Positions 48,343-57,832 of a stretch of DNA of 64,000 nt are shown in pieces. How positions within the stretch are numbered: position 1 is the first letter of the stretch; every line of letters begins with the position of its first letter. The DNA comes from JAHQVK01 sp039819565 (GTDB taxonomy: Bacteria; Myxococcota; Kuafuiibacteriia; Kuafuiibacteriales; Kuafuiibacteriaceae), in the NCBI GenBank assembly GCA_039819565.1, contig JBCBRU010000001.1, positions 1-64,000 of the forward strand, read 5' to 3'. A program made the translations under genes and the position numbers. The notes beneath the pieces are model-generated. The model did no database searches. It was not told the origin of the DNA and was given only the letters and a program-made list of their open reading frames with translations.

Positions 48343-49199
48343 ATGCGACCGGCGGAACGAGGGTGCGTCAGGGAGGCCACCGCCGTGCCCATACGCACGC
48401 CCGCCCCAGGCTCCGGCCATCCCCGAAGACGGCGTTCGACGAGCAAGATCACGGTCGAGCCGAGTCCGAAAACGCCGATCTCTTCGCCCTTTTCCACCTG
48501 CACCGGCCGTGGCGGCACATGGCGGGCGATGGCCCGGCGGTGATCGACGTTGGTGCCGAGTTCTGGAGCGTGGGACACATAGATCTTCCCGACGATGGTG
48601 GCTCCGACCATCACCACGTCGACGCCACCAAAGCTCTCTGACTCCAGATGTACGATCACCCGCTCGTTGCGGGCGAAGACCGCATCCACCCGCTCGACGG
48701 AAGTGCGGTTGACGGGAAATAGATCCCCGGGAATGTGGGTCCATCCTTCGATACGCCCGCTCACCGGGGCGTGAATCCGGTGATAGTCCCGGGGCGAAAG
48801 ATAGAAAGTGGCGAAGCTCCGCGGCTCGAATCCCCGCCCCCCTGCCCTCCGCCCTCCGCGGAGGGCCTCCACGGTGTACGTTCTACCCTTGGCCTGGGGA
48901 AGCGTCGACGAGGCTCCCCCGGCCGCATTCAAAGTCCCGTCCACAGGAGCCACGAGGACCTCAGGACGAGGGTCCACGGGGCGGGCTCCAGCCCGCAGGC
49001 GGCGGGTGAACAGGGATTCGACGGTGGGATAGCTGCCGAGAGGAAACTCGGCTTCATCGAGGTCCAGGCGCAGGGCCGCGGCGAAGCGACGAACCGCCAT
49101 GCGGGAGCGAAGCTGCGCCCAGCTCCCAACCACTCGGGAGAGCCGACGACGAGGTATGCCGCGCACCGCGGCCATATAGAGCTCCTCCCGGCCCGTCAT
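48339..49199 (-). CDS. psd: Phosphatidylserine decarboxylase
   Basis: 286 residues. Psd makes phosphatidylethanolamine from phosphatidylserine; it self-cleaves at an internal Ser to form a pyruvoyl enzyme. The self-cleavage motif is VFGLGSTVILL near 245. The Asp and His of the self-cleavage charge relay are seen in VAPVDGTLNA and SPRDYHRIHAPVSG. FNRTS-type SVERVDAVFARNERV is the substrate region. Length and motif order are typical of Psd type I. It begins one base after the peroxiredoxin stop, so the two are coupled. Membrane association is peripheral, as in the family. Confidence 0.93.
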   Translation of the reverse strand: MTGREELYMAAVRGIPRRRLSRVVGSWAQLRSRMAVRRFAAALRLDLDEAEFPLGSYPTVESLFTRRLRAGARPVDPRPEVLVAPVDGTLNAAGGASSTLPQAKGRTYTVEALRGGRRAGGRGFEPRSFATFYLSPRDYHRIHAPVSGRIEGWTHIPGDLFPVNRTSVERVDAVFARNERVIVHLESESFGGVDVVMVGATIVGKIYVSHAPELGTNVDHRRAIARHVPPRPVQVEKGEEIGVFGLGSTVILLVERRLRGWPEPGAGVRMGTAVASLTHPRSAGRI

Positions 49200-49200
49200 C

Positions 49201-49770
49201 TCACATAGCCTCGAGATCCTCGCGCACCTGGGCGGGGTGAGTCTTGGTGGCTACTTTGGGGTAGATCTTGGCGATCTTTCCGTCCTCGTCGATGATCACG
49301 GTGGTCCGCAGTATCCCGATGCTGGTGCGGCCCATGAATTTCTTTTCCCCCCAGCTCCCGTACGCGGCGATCGTCTCCGCCGACGGATCCGAGAGAAGGC
49401 GAAACGGAAGCCCGTGCTTGTCACGAAATCCCGCGTGAGTTCGCACCGAGTCTCGGCTTACGCCCAAGACCACGGCTCCGAGATCGCTCAACTCGTCGTG
49501 GAGATCTCGAAACCCCTGAGCTTCGACGGTGCAGCCGGGGGTGTTGTCCTTCGGATAGAAGTAGAGCACGACTTTCTTTCCCCTCAAGTCCGATAGGTCC
49601 ACCTCGCTGCCGTCGTCCGCCGGGAGGGTAAAGGCGGGAGCCAGCGACCCCACGGCCGGGGCCGGACGAGGCTCGACCTCTGGGGCCGCCTTCGCCGGCG
49701 CCTTCTTCTTCGCCGGGGCCTTCTTCTTGGCGGCCGCCTTCTGGGTAGGAGCCTTCTTCTTGGTCGCCAT
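49201..49770 (-). CDS. bcp: Peroxiredoxin Q/BCP with histone-like Lys/Ala/Pro tail
   Basis: 189 residues. The thioredoxin fold is complete at about 40-185: FTLPADDGSEVDLSDLRGKK, VVLYFYPKDNTPGCTVEAQG with the peroxidatic Cys, VLGVSRDSVRTHAGFRDKHG, and RTTVIIDEDGKIAKI. E. coli Bcp has a second Cys five residues on; here it is Gln, so this is a one-Cys enzyme. The first 40 residues are a basic KKKAPAKKKAPAKAAP-type tail resembling eukaryotic histone H1 C-termini, which could tether it to DNA. ATG 49770 begins that tail; a longer in-frame start has no similarity. Confidence 0.92.
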   Translation of the reverse strand: MATKKKAPTQKAAAKKKAPAKKKAPAKAAPEVEPRPAPAVGSLAPAFTLPADDGSEVDLSDLRGKKVVLYFYPKDNTPGCTVEAQGFRDLHDELSDLGAVVLGVSRDSVRTHAGFRDKHGLPFRLLSDPSAETIAAYGSWGEKKFMGRTSIGILRTTVIIDEDGKIAKIYPKVATKTHPAQVREDLEAM

Positions 49771-49831
49771 CCTGCATCGATTCGTCGGCAACGGGACGGA
49801 GATCAAGAAAAGCCCCGCGCCAAGGCCCAAA

Positions 49832-52408
49832 TCAAAAGGAGAGGAAGCTCTGAGAAAAGGCGAGCCAAACCTCGGGCGCCCCCAGCTCGAACCTCTGGCT
49901 CTCTACCGAGACGAGAGGAAAGGCCACGTCGATGGCCAGGACTCCCGGTCGAAGCCCGAGGTAGTCGAGATACGCTCGAAAGCCATAGCCCACGGTGGCT
50001 CGGAACCCTCCTCCGAGCCCTTCCAGTTCGTCCGCGATCAGCCCGCCTTCGGCGAAGAGCGCCCCGTCCACGCGATCCGCCCATACCAGTCGGAGTCCGT
50101 CGACCTCAGCGTCCCGAAGCAAGGGATGGACCCACTCGCCGGCCAGCAAGGTCCGCAGCCGACCTTGCTCCTCGCCCACCCGGTATCCGCGCAGTCCGAA
50201 TCGGCCGCCCACATCGAAAGCGAGCTGAGGACGGGGTCGTCCGAGCACCCAAGCGTCGACGCGGGCCCTCACCGAGAACGTGTGAGCATGTCCAACTCGG
50301 ACACTCCTGAGCACCGCTCCGCGAATCGCGAGGGCATCATCGGTGTCGACGCTGCGGCCCCGACCATCGCGGGCAAGAATCCGAGCGTAGGTGAGCCGAG
50401 CTCGAAGGCCCGTCCCCGCCTCGGGGGCGAAAGAGGTGACGCGGTCGTCGTAGCCGAAGCGAAGGGAGGTCCGGGCCGCCCAGGCCCCGGTCGCGCCCTC
50501 GACGAAGCCCTCCCGGAGGCGCTCACCGGTCAGGACCCAGGCCAAGGAGCTCGATCGGCGGTTCGGGGTTACCGGTCTCCCAAAAGCGCGGCGCACCTGA
50601 CCGGTGACCGCGAAAGCGTCGGGCGCGAAGTTGCCGGCGAGGCCAAAGGCCCACGTCGGATCGAACTGCCGAGCGAAGGAGAGGCTGAGCCCAGTGTCCA
50701 AAGTCCCACCGGTGGCTCCGACGAGGATGTTGAAGGAGTTGAGGAGGACCCGCCACCCGGGGTGGGAGCGGTCATCGAGGCGCGGATTCGGAGACCCGAG
50801 GGCTGGCGTCTGCACCAACCGCCCGTCTGGGTCGAGAGTGACCGAAGACAAGGGCGCGGAGAGCGTGGCCGTAATCACGCGCAGGGCCGAGGACGTCGCG
50901 GGAGCTCGCACCACCCTCTTGCGCCCCTCGGCGTCCTCGAGACGGACCATGACGGGTTCGGCGACCTCAGCTCCGCGTCTCTCGATCTCGACGCGGGCCC
51001 GATGGTGCACGCCCATGTTCTCGCTGCCCCATGTTCCGAGCCGGTAGGCAACTTCGGGATAAGGACCCAACCACGTCCGAAGGAACGCGGAGGCCCCGGG
51101 CCCCGGCGAACCGCGGAGGCTCGCGGCGAGGGTCGGAGCGAGCGGCGCCCCCGCCCGCAGCTCTTCCGCGACCTCGAAAGCTCTCGCGGTGCCCACCCGG
51201 TCGACGAGCTTCTCGTACAGGATCTTTCCCCGCGGCCATCCGGAGGGAAAGCGGGTCAGTGAGGCCCGGAGCGGATCCTCTTCCTGAAGAACCCGAAAGT
51301 AGGCCTCTCGAAACGGAATCTGGGGCGCATAGAGGAGCGAGTCGACCGCGGGCACAAAAGAGAACGGGCCGAGAAGCTCAGAAGCTTCGGGCGATCCGGC
51401 CTGGGCCTCGAGCCATCTATCCACGCGCGCCGCGGCCACGAAGTCTGCGATCAAAGGGGCGCTTCGGCGGAGCCCGCTCGCGAAGAACAGCGCTCGCAGG
51501 AGAGCCTGCCGCTCAAATCGATCGAGATCTTCCAGAGGCCACCCTCGAAACGCATGGTCACTCACCAGCACGACCCCCGCCCCGAGGCCGCGCGCCAGCT
51601 CGCGGCGCAAAGGTGCTTCTACGATCAGCAAAGGCCCCTCGAGCTCGACGGAGGCTATAGTCTTCAGCACGGCCCTTCGGCGGCGCAGTTCGGCGGGGTC
51701 CGAGCTTCGCCCCCGGGGAGAGATGAAAGCTCCCCTTCGAACCGGGAGCGCCGCCGACTCGGGCGGCAGTACGAGCAACGGCGGTATCCCTCCGACGGTC
51801 TGCACATGCACCCACCGAGGTCCGCTCCCCGGGAGCCACGGAACCCAAGTGGAAGCGACGACGGCTGAGGCTCCCGCGGGGAGCTGCACCTTGAGATCGA
51901 CCCGCCCTCGGGGAGGGCTCCGCCCCTTGGCGGCCCCGACCTGAGGATACCAACGGCCTCCCAAGGTGAGCTGGCGCCCTATCACCCCGAAGGGGCCGTA
52001 GCGCCTCGGCACGTCCAGCCTCGCTCGCACTGCGATCGCGCATGGCCGGCCCGGGCTGCGGACCCACAGGAGGCTGGAGCCGTCCTCGAGACGTTCGCGA
52101 CGAAAGCTCACCGGTTCTCCGTCCAGCTCCACCCGCACGTCGGAGAACCCGCCACCCTCGAAGCCCCACCGATACATGAGCGGCTCATCGGCGGGAGGAA
52201 GTGACGCCGGGGGGGCGCGGAATCGGTCCGCTCCGAGCGCCACGGGGATCTCGGGGGCGGTGCTCGTCCAGGCGACCTCGACAGCCAAGGAAACGCTCCG
52301 AAGGTCGGAGGCCACCCGAGCCTCCACGGTGCTCACGAGAGCGGCCTGCGAGACCTCAGCCGAGTCGGGAGAAGAGCCGATCGCACCCTGCGCGAGGGCC
52401 ACGGCCAC
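49832..52408 (-). CDS. Large outer-membrane protein: M1-peptidase-like N-terminus plus Omp85-type beta-barrel
   Basis: About 858 residues from GTG 52408 (14 bp after the EcsC stop; no ATG is available in frame). A short signal-like start (MAVALAQGAIGSS) precedes about 550 residues with beta-rich and helical parts (WTSTAPEIPVALGADRF, ASAFLRTWLGPYPEVAYRLG) similar to the C-terminal portion of M1-type gluzincin membrane proteins. No HExxH zinc motif is present, so peptidase activity is unlikely. The last 300 residues are a beta-barrel: LSLSFARQFDPTWAFGLAGN, RTSLRFGYDDRVTSF, and FGLRGYRVGEEQGRLRTLLA, the [VI/L]RGY-loop region of Omp85/BamA-family barrels, ending in a C-terminal Phe. Possibly a secretion or assembly factor. 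Confidence 0.65.
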   Translation of the reverse strand: MAVALAQGAIGSSPDSAEVSQAALVSTVEARVASDLRSVSLAVEVAWTSTAPEIPVALGADRFRAPPASLPPADEPLMYRWGFEGGGFSDVRVELDGEPVSFRRERLEDGSSLLWVRSPGRPCAIAVRARLDVPRRYGPFGVIGRQLTLGGRWYPQVGAAKGRSPPRGRVDLKVQLPAGASAVVASTWVPWLPGSGPRWVHVQTVGGIPPLLVLPPESAALPVRRGAFISPRGRSSDPAELRRRRAVLKTIASVELEGPLLIVEAPLRRELARGLGAGVVLVSDHAFRGWPLEDLDRFERQALLRALFFASGLRRSAPLIADFVAAARVDRWLEAQAGSPEASELLGPFSFVPAVDSLLYAPQIPFREAYFRVLQEEDPLRASLTRFPSGWPRGKILYEKLVDRVGTARAFEVAEELRAGAPLAPTLAASLRGSPGPGASAFLRTWLGPYPEVAYRLGTWGSENMGVHHRARVEIERRGAEVAEPVMVRLEDAEGRKRVVRAPATSSALRVITATLSAPLSSVTLDPDGRLVQTPALGSPNPRLDDRSHPGWRVLLNSFNILVGATGGTLDTGLSLSFARQFDPTWAFGLAGNFAPDAFAVTGQVRRAFGRPVTPNRRSSSLAWVLTGERLREGFVEGATGAWAARTSLRFGYDDRVTSFAPEAGTGLRARLTYARILARDGRGRSVDTDDALAIRGAVLRSVRVGHAHTFSVRARVDAWVLGRPRPQLAFDVGGRFGLRGYRVGEEQGRLRTLLAGEWVHPLLRDAEVDGLRLVWADRVDGALFAEGGLIADELEGLGGGFRATVGYGFRAYLDYLGLRPGVLAIDVAFPLVSVESQRFELGAPEVWLAFSQSFLSF

Positions 52409-52422
52409 CAGGACGGCCCCGC

Positions 52423-53130
52423 TCAGGGAAGCATCACCACGTTGCCAAAGCGTCGCATCGCCGCCTCGCCCACCCGCCGCATCTCGCGCTCGTTGAGCTT
52501 GGCGGAGACCGGCGCGGCAAGCAGTGGCACCAGTCGTCCGAAGGCCCCGAGGCCGTGCCGCACCGCCAGCGCGCGGGCCAGAGCCCCGAGCACCCGGGGG
52601 CCCGATCGGATGACGTCCTCCACCCCGTGCACGCGACCGATGACGTCCACGAGCGCTTCTTCGCCGCTTCGACCGCGTAGCTCGATGCCGTAGGCTTCGG
52701 CGATCGAGACCGTAACCGCGAGCTGGCAGTAGGCGAACAGCAGGAGGTTCAAGGGGACGCCCATGAAGCCGAGGACTCCGGTCATGCCGCCCTCGACCTT
52801 GGCCACCGTGGTCCACCGGTCGAGCATCACGTTGGCAAGCCGGTCATTGGAGGCTCGAGGCTCAGCGCGACGAATGAAGTCCATATGGAGTCGCGCCCGC
52901 TTCCTCTCCTGTTCGATGAGATCTCTGAGGCGCTGCCGGGCCGAGCCGGCGGGATCCTCGAGAAGAGACCGCAGGGTTCCATCGGAGCTCCGGTGCTCGG
53001 ACACCACCTCGTGTTCATACCAGCGGAGCGCCTCGCGGCGCGACTGTGAAGTGCGCCCCGGTCCGCCTCGGCCGCAAGTCCCGCGCCCTCCGCGCGGGCC
53101 GTCTCGAAGACAGGCTCGGAGCTCGGACAC
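52423..53130 (-). CDS. EcsC-family protein
   Basis: Up to 235 residues. EcsC-like features: KVEGGMTGVLGFMGVPLNLL (Gly-rich membrane-associated loop), FAYCQLAVTVSIAEAYGIEL and LGAFGRLVPLLAAPVSAKLN, with VGEAAMRRFG at the end. EcsC proteins are membrane-associated, function unknown, often next to ABC transporters or stress genes. The first 30 residues (Arg/Gly-rich) are probably not translated, as the conserved part starts near ALRWYEHEVV; exact start unclear. It is divergent from the SNF2 gene (about 20 bp) and precedes the outer-membrane barrel gene by 14 bp, suggesting a shared transcript. Confidence 0.7.
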   Translation of the reverse strand: MSELRACLRDGPRGGRGTCGRGGPGRTSQSRREALRWYEHEVVSEHRSSDGTLRSLLEDPAGSARQRLRDLIEQERKRARLHMDFIRRAEPRASNDRLANVMLDRWTTVAKVEGGMTGVLGFMGVPLNLLLFAYCQLAVTVSIAEAYGIELRGRSGEEALVDVIGRVHGVEDVIRSGPRVLGALARALAVRHGLGAFGRLVPLLAAPVSAKLNEREMRRVGEAAMRRFGNVVMLP

Positions 53131-53150
53131 CCAACTGGTATCTCAAGGCG

Positions 53151-56100
53151 ATGGGCGAACCCGAGCCCCTCCTTCGCCTCGCCGACCGGGTCGCGGAACT
53201 CCGTCGTCGCCTTCGTGCTGATGTGGACGACGGCCAGGAGTCCGAGGCGAGCGTGGACCGTGTACGTGTGCGCGATGTCACTCCTCCCTCGTTCAGCGTG
53301 GGCTTCGTAGGCCCCGAAGGTCGATGGACCGTCGAGCTCCCCCTGACCCTCGAAGGTCCGCCGCTCCGCCTCGACTGCGACCTTTGCGGTCCCTCCTGCA
53401 TACACGGACTGGAAGCGGTCGACCTGCTCCAGACCTGGCTCGAACGCGACCCCGAGGGACGGCGGGAAGAAGTCGAAAGACTGATTGCGGTCCCTCCGTG
53501 GCAGCGATTCATCGAGACATTCGACGAAGCTCTCGAGGCGGCAGAGAAGGTGGCTGCGTCCCGACACGCAGTTCGCTTCTGGTGGGCCGTGGATATCGAA
53601 GCCCTTCGCATCGAACCGTGGGTGGAGCGTCCCACCCGAGCCGCTGGAGCCTTTGCCCGACCTTGCAGAATCGCGCTGGAAGCCGTGGAGAGCGAGACGA
53701 ACTTGGGGCCCGCGGACAGCGCCGCGCTCGCTGCCGCCCGCGTGCTCCGGGCCGAGCGCCGGGCGGCCGAGCGCGAGGGACGAGGACGAGCCACGCTCTC
53801 TACGGCCCTCCTCGCGCTCGTGGACCATCCACGGGTCACGCTGGGTCCCCCTGGAGGCTCACCGTGGACGGTGACCCGGGTCCGTCCCCACATTCGGCTC
53901 CATCGGGGGCCTGACCACGTCGAGCTGGAGGTCCAGGTCGGCGACCGGACGCTCAAACCGCAGGAGCTTCGCGCCGCCGCACGCCACCCTCAGCTTCACG
54001 TACGCGAATCGAGCCGGCGCCTCGAGCTCGTCGCGGTGGAGGCCCCCGTGGCTCGGCTCCTCGAGAGCTGGACGGGAACGGTCACGGTGCCTGAGTCCCA
54101 CATCCCCGACATCATGGCCCGCTTATCGCGAGCTGCGCTTCACCTGACCGTCGATGCGGGTGACGACACGGCGGAGGACCAAGTCGACGCTCAAGAGGAG
54201 CTGGTCGCCCTCCTCTCGCCCTTCTCAGAGGGACTCCACGTCGAGCTCAAGGCGCGACCGCTGCCGTTTGGCCCGTTGCTTCCCCCGGGCCACGGCCATG
54301 AGGAGGTCCTTGCAGCCACTCCGGACCGGCGCGTCCTGCGGGGGCGCAGAGACCTCGAGCGAGAGCGGGAGCGCGCCCAGCGCCTCGTTGCGGAGCTCGG
54401 ACTCGATGCCTACGCGGACTCCATCTCTTGGCACTACGCGGTCACCCCGCTGGAGTCCGCGTTCGACCGACTCGAAGCCCTCGAGGCGGCCCCTATCGAG
54501 TGCCAGTGGCGGGAGGGTGCTCGCTGGCATCCCCCCGTGGAAGCGGGACTCGACGGTCTTCGGCTCTCGGTGCGGAGCGAAGACGATCTTCTCGGCCTCG
54601 ACGGCAGCATTGAGCTCGACGATCGGAGGATTCATCTCGCCGTCATGCTGGAAGCGGCGCGTCGAGATCGCGGCTTGGTCCCCTTGGGGGACGGGCTCTT
54701 TTTGAAGATGCAGGAAGCCCTGCGCTCCCGCTTGGCCGCGATCGCGCGCTTCACTCGGCGACAAAAGGAGGGGACGAAGGTCGCGCTCGCCGGGCTCGAG
54801 GCGGTCGAGGAGCTTGCCGACGCGGTCGGCGCGGACCTGCAACCCAGTTTTCGTGAGCTGGTCCGGAAGGTGGATGAAGCGTCGCGCCTCGAGCCCATGG
54901 TCCCATCAGCCCTCAAGGGAACGCTGAGGAGCTATCAGATCGACGGATTTCGGTGGATGACCCGACTGGCCGCGTGGGGAGCCGGGGCCGTCCTCGCCGA
55001 CGACATGGGTCTCGGAAAGACCATTCAGGCCATCGCCATCCTGCTCGATCGATCCGCCGAGGGGCCTCAGCTCGTGGTGGCCCCAACCTCCGTGGGCTTC
55101 AATTGGCGGAGGGAGCTGGAGCGCTTCGCGCCCTCCCTGGCGGTGGTGGACTACACCGGCCCCGGTCGCTCGGCCGAAGAAGCGGGCCCGGAGGAGGTTT
55201 GGGTGACGACCTATGGCGTCCTTCTCCGAGACGCTGAGGCCCTCGCCGCACACAGCTTCGAGACGGTCGTCTTCGACGAAGCCCAAGCCTTGAAGAACCC
55301 TCGCACCGCCCGCACCCGGGCCGCGCGGCGCTTGCGGGCGAAGTGGCGGGTGGCGCTCACCGGGACCCCCATGGAGAATCACCCGGCCGACCTCTGGTCC
55401 CTCTTCTCGGTCGTCTTTCCGAGCTTGCTGGGCAGCTGGGAGCGCTTCCGAGAAGCTTTCCTTCCCGCCAGCGAAGCGGTCCTCGACGCCTCCATGCGGG
55501 CCGAGCCCGCCACCACTTCGGGCACCGAGCGGGAGGTGCCCGTCCTTCCGAGCCACGCCCTCCGTCGCGCCGTCGCCCCCTACATTCTTCGCCGCACCAA
55601 AGCCGAGGTGGCCCCGGAGCTTCCGCCGCGCACCGAAATCACGGTCGATGTCACGCTCTCGTCTCGCGAGAGAGCCCTCTATGAGGACGCGCGCCTCGCG
55701 GCCGTTGCCGAGATCCAGCGCCACCCGGCGACGATGGCCACGAACCTTCATGTGCGCATGTTCACGGCTTTGACGCGTCTGAGGCAGCTCGCTTGCCACC
55801 CCCGCCTCGTCGACCCGAAGAGCCGCGTCCCCAGCGCCAAGCTCGAGCGCTTCCTTCAGATCATCGAAGACCTCCTCGCGGAAGGTCGGCGGGCCCTGGT
55901 GTTCAGCCAGTTCGTTCAACATCTCGAGATCGTGCGAGAGGCCCTAAAGGCCAGGGGAGTGGCTACGCTGTGGCTGGACGGCGCGAGCTCGGCCAAAGCA
56001 CGGGCTAGGGCGGTCGATGCCTTTCAGGACGGCTCCGTGCCGATCTTTCTGGTGTCCCTCAAGGCGGGCGGCACCGGCCTGAATCTGACCGCCGCGGACA

Positions 56101-56360
56101 CCGTGATCCACCTCGACCCCTGGTGGAACCCCGCCGTGGAAGACCAAGCCACGGATCGCACCCACCGGATCGGCCAGACCAGGCCGGTAACGGTCCTTCG
56201 ATTGGTCACTCGGGACACCGTCGAACCCGCCATCCTCCGCATGAACGCGCGCAAACGCCGCGCCGTCGCCGAGTTGATGCAGGGCGCGGACGCGGTCGGC
56301 CGTTTGGATGCCCAGGCGCTCGCCGACCTGATCCGAGGCGCAGGGCAGCTCGAACCGTAG
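53151..56360 (+). CDS. SNF2-family ATPase with SWIM-like zinc motif
   Basis: About 1069 residues. ATG 53151 avoids overlap with the divergent EcsC gene and starts at a good helix (MGEPEPLLRLADRVAEL); GTG 53046 is an alternative. A SWIM-like Cys/His motif (CDLCGPSCIHGLEAV) lies near 80-95, followed by a long N-terminal region of about 500 residues. The SNF2 core has GSLRSYQ-type LRSYQIDGFRWMTRLAAWGA, ADDMGLGKTIQAIAIL (Walker A), VVFDEAQALKNP (DEAQ), LTGTPMENHPADLW, VFSQFVQHLEIV, LVSLKAGGTGLNLTAADTVI and DRTHRIGQTRPVTV. Bacterial HepA-like proteins remodel nucleoprotein or polymerase complexes. Role here unspecified. Confidence 0.93.
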   Translation: MGEPEPLLRLADRVAELRRRLRADVDDGQESEASVDRVRVRDVTPPSFSVGFVGPEGRWTVELPLTLEGPPLRLDCDLCGPSCIHGLEAVDLLQTWLERDPEGRREEVERLIAVPPWQRFIETFDEALEAAEKVAASRHAVRFWWAVDIEALRIEPWVERPTRAAGAFARPCRIALEAVESETNLGPADSAALAAARVLRAERRAAEREGRGRATLSTALLALVDHPRVTLGPPGGSPWTVTRVRPHIRLHRGPDHVELEVQVGDRTLKPQELRAAARHPQLHVRESSRRLELVAVEAPVARLLESWTGTVTVPESHIPDIMARLSRAALHLTVDAGDDTAEDQVDAQEELVALLSPFSEGLHVELKARPLPFGPLLPPGHGHEEVLAATPDRRVLRGRRDLERERERAQRLVAELGLDAYADSISWHYAVTPLESAFDRLEALEAAPIECQWREGARWHPPVEAGLDGLRLSVRSEDDLLGLDGSIELDDRRIHLAVMLEAARRDRGLVPLGDGLFLKMQEALRSRLAAIARFTRRQKEGTKVALAGLEAVEELADAVGADLQPSFRELVRKVDEASRLEPMVPSALKGTLRSYQIDGFRWMTRLAAWGAGAVLADDMGLGKTIQAIAILLDRSAEGPQLVVAPTSVGFNWRRELERFAPSLAVVDYTGPGRSAEEAGPEEVWVTTYGVLLRDAEALAAHSFETVVFDEAQALKNPRTARTRAARRLRAKWRVALTGTPMENHPADLWSLFSVVFPSLLGSWERFREAFLPASEAVLDASMRAEPATTSGTEREVPVLPSHALRRAVAPYILRRTKAEVAPELPPRTEITVDVTLSSRERALYEDARLAAVAEIQRHPATMATNLHVRMFTALTRLRQLACHPRLVDPKSRVPSAKLERFLQIIEDLLAEGRRALVFSQFVQHLEIVREALKARGVATLWLDGASSAKARARAVDAFQDGSVPIFLVSLKAGGTGLNLTAADTVIHLDPWWNPAVEDQATDRTHRIGQTRPVTVLRLVTRDTVEPAILRMNARKRRAVAELMQGADAVGRLDAQALADLIRGAGQLEP

Positions 56361-56410
56361 TCGCGACGAGTGCTCGACCTGCGCTTCGCGGGGCCGCTAG
56401 CTTCCGGGCC

Positions 56411-57832
56411 GTGACCCAACTTCATCGCGCATCGCGCGCGCTGGCTGCCGCGGGCCTCGTGGCCTGGGCCGCGGGATGCATCACGAACCGCTCTCCGGTC
56501 GCGGAACCCGCCGGAGCCGCACCTCGCCCGGCCCCCATCTCCGTCGCCCATGAGCTCTATCAGCTCGAGAATGGCCTGACCGTCATCCTGCATCCGGACC
56601 GCCGCCTCCCCATCGTCGCCGTCAGCGTCTGGTACGACGTAGGCGCGCTTCACGAGCGAAAGGGGCGCGCTGGATTCGCCCACCTCTTCGAGCACATGAT
56701 GTTCCAGGGGAGCCCCAACGTGGGGGAGGACCGGCACTTCGCGGTGCTCGAGGCTCTCGGAGCGAGTCAGGTCAACGGCACCACGAGTTTCGACCGCACC
56801 AACTATTTCGAGACGGTACCCTCCAACGCCCTCGAGACCGCCCTCTGGCTGGAGTCGGACCGGATGGGTTTCCTCCTCGAATCGATCACTCCCAAGAGTC
56901 TCGCCAACCAGATCGATGTGGTGAAGAACGAGCGCCGCCAATCCGTGGAGAGCGCCCCTTACGGCCTCATGGATGAGCGTCTGACTCAGACGCTGTACCC
57001 AAAGCCGCACCCCTACAACGGCAACGTCATCGGTTCGATGGAGGAGATCGGGGCCGCCACCCTGGAGGACGTCCGCGAGTTCTTCCGAACGTACTATTCT
57101 CCCGCCAACGCCACCCTCACCATAGCCGGGGACATCGACGTCGAACAAACCAAGACTTGGATCCAGCAATACTTTGGCCCCCTCAAAGGCCGCCCCAAGC
57201 CTGAACGCCCCTTCTTCGAAATGGCTACCCTCGCCAAGGAGAAGGTCATCAACTTCGACGAACCTGCGGGGCGGCTACCCAAGCTCAGCGTGGCGTGGCC
57301 GGGGCCGTCCGCCTACTCGGAGGACTCCGCCGCTCTCGATCTTCTCGCCTTCGTGATCTCGGGAACGCGGTCGTCCCGACTCGATGAGAAAGTGAGCTTT
57401 CAGGATCCCCTGGCGCAGAGCGTCACCGCTTACTATCAGGAGTTCTTCGCGGGAGGGCAGTTTCAGATAGATATCGTCGTCCAGCCGGGCCGAACCCTTC
57501 AGGAGGCTCTTTCCGCCGTAGACGAGGTCCTAGCCAGCCTGACGACGCGTCCTCCGACCCAGGCCGAGCTCAATCGTGCCAAGAACGCGCAAGAGACGCG
57601 GATGCTCTTTGGCCTCGAGAGACTCGGTGGCTTCGGCGGCCGCGCTGAGCAACTCCAGACCTATTACTATCACTTCGGCGACCCGGACCGATTCGAATGG
57701 GATATCAGTCGCTACCGACGGGTGACCGTCGACGATCTGGTGCGCGTCGCCAAAGCCTATCTCACCCCCCGGCGCATCGTGCTCAAGGCAAAGCCCGCAT
57801 CCGCTCCCGCCGTATCCGAGGTCTCCCGATGA
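56411..57832 (+). CDS. M16 zinc peptidase lipoprotein (catalytic subunit)
   Basis: 473 residues from GTG 56411. Lipobox AAGC (Cys23). The inverted zinc motif H91-LF-E94-H95 and Glu174 in KNERRQSVE make the site complete. Further M16 features: YQLENGLTVILHPDRRLPIV, WYDVGALHERKGRAGFAHLF, GTTSFDRTNYFETVP, FRTYYSPANATLTIAGDIDV and GLERLGGFGGRAEQLQTYYY. It likely degrades peptides in the periplasm, held at the outer membrane. Its stop overlaps the following paralogue start (ATGA), matching the known heterodimeric M16 arrangement (for example the Sphingomonas A1 pair). Confidence 0.92.
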   Translation: MTQLHRASRALAAAGLVAWAAGCITNRSPVAEPAGAAPRPAPISVAHELYQLENGLTVILHPDRRLPIVAVSVWYDVGALHERKGRAGFAHLFEHMMFQGSPNVGEDRHFAVLEALGASQVNGTTSFDRTNYFETVPSNALETALWLESDRMGFLLESITPKSLANQIDVVKNERRQSVESAPYGLMDERLTQTLYPKPHPYNGNVIGSMEEIGAATLEDVREFFRTYYSPANATLTIAGDIDVEQTKTWIQQYFGPLKGRPKPERPFFEMATLAKEKVINFDEPAGRLPKLSVAWPGPSAYSEDSAALDLLAFVISGTRSSRLDEKVSFQDPLAQSVTAYYQEFFAGGQFQIDIVVQPGRTLQEALSAVDEVLASLTTRPPTQAELNRAKNAQETRMLFGLERLGGFGGRAEQLQTYYYHFGDPDRFEWDISRYRRVTVDDLVRVAKAYLTPRRIVLKAKPASAPAVSEVSR

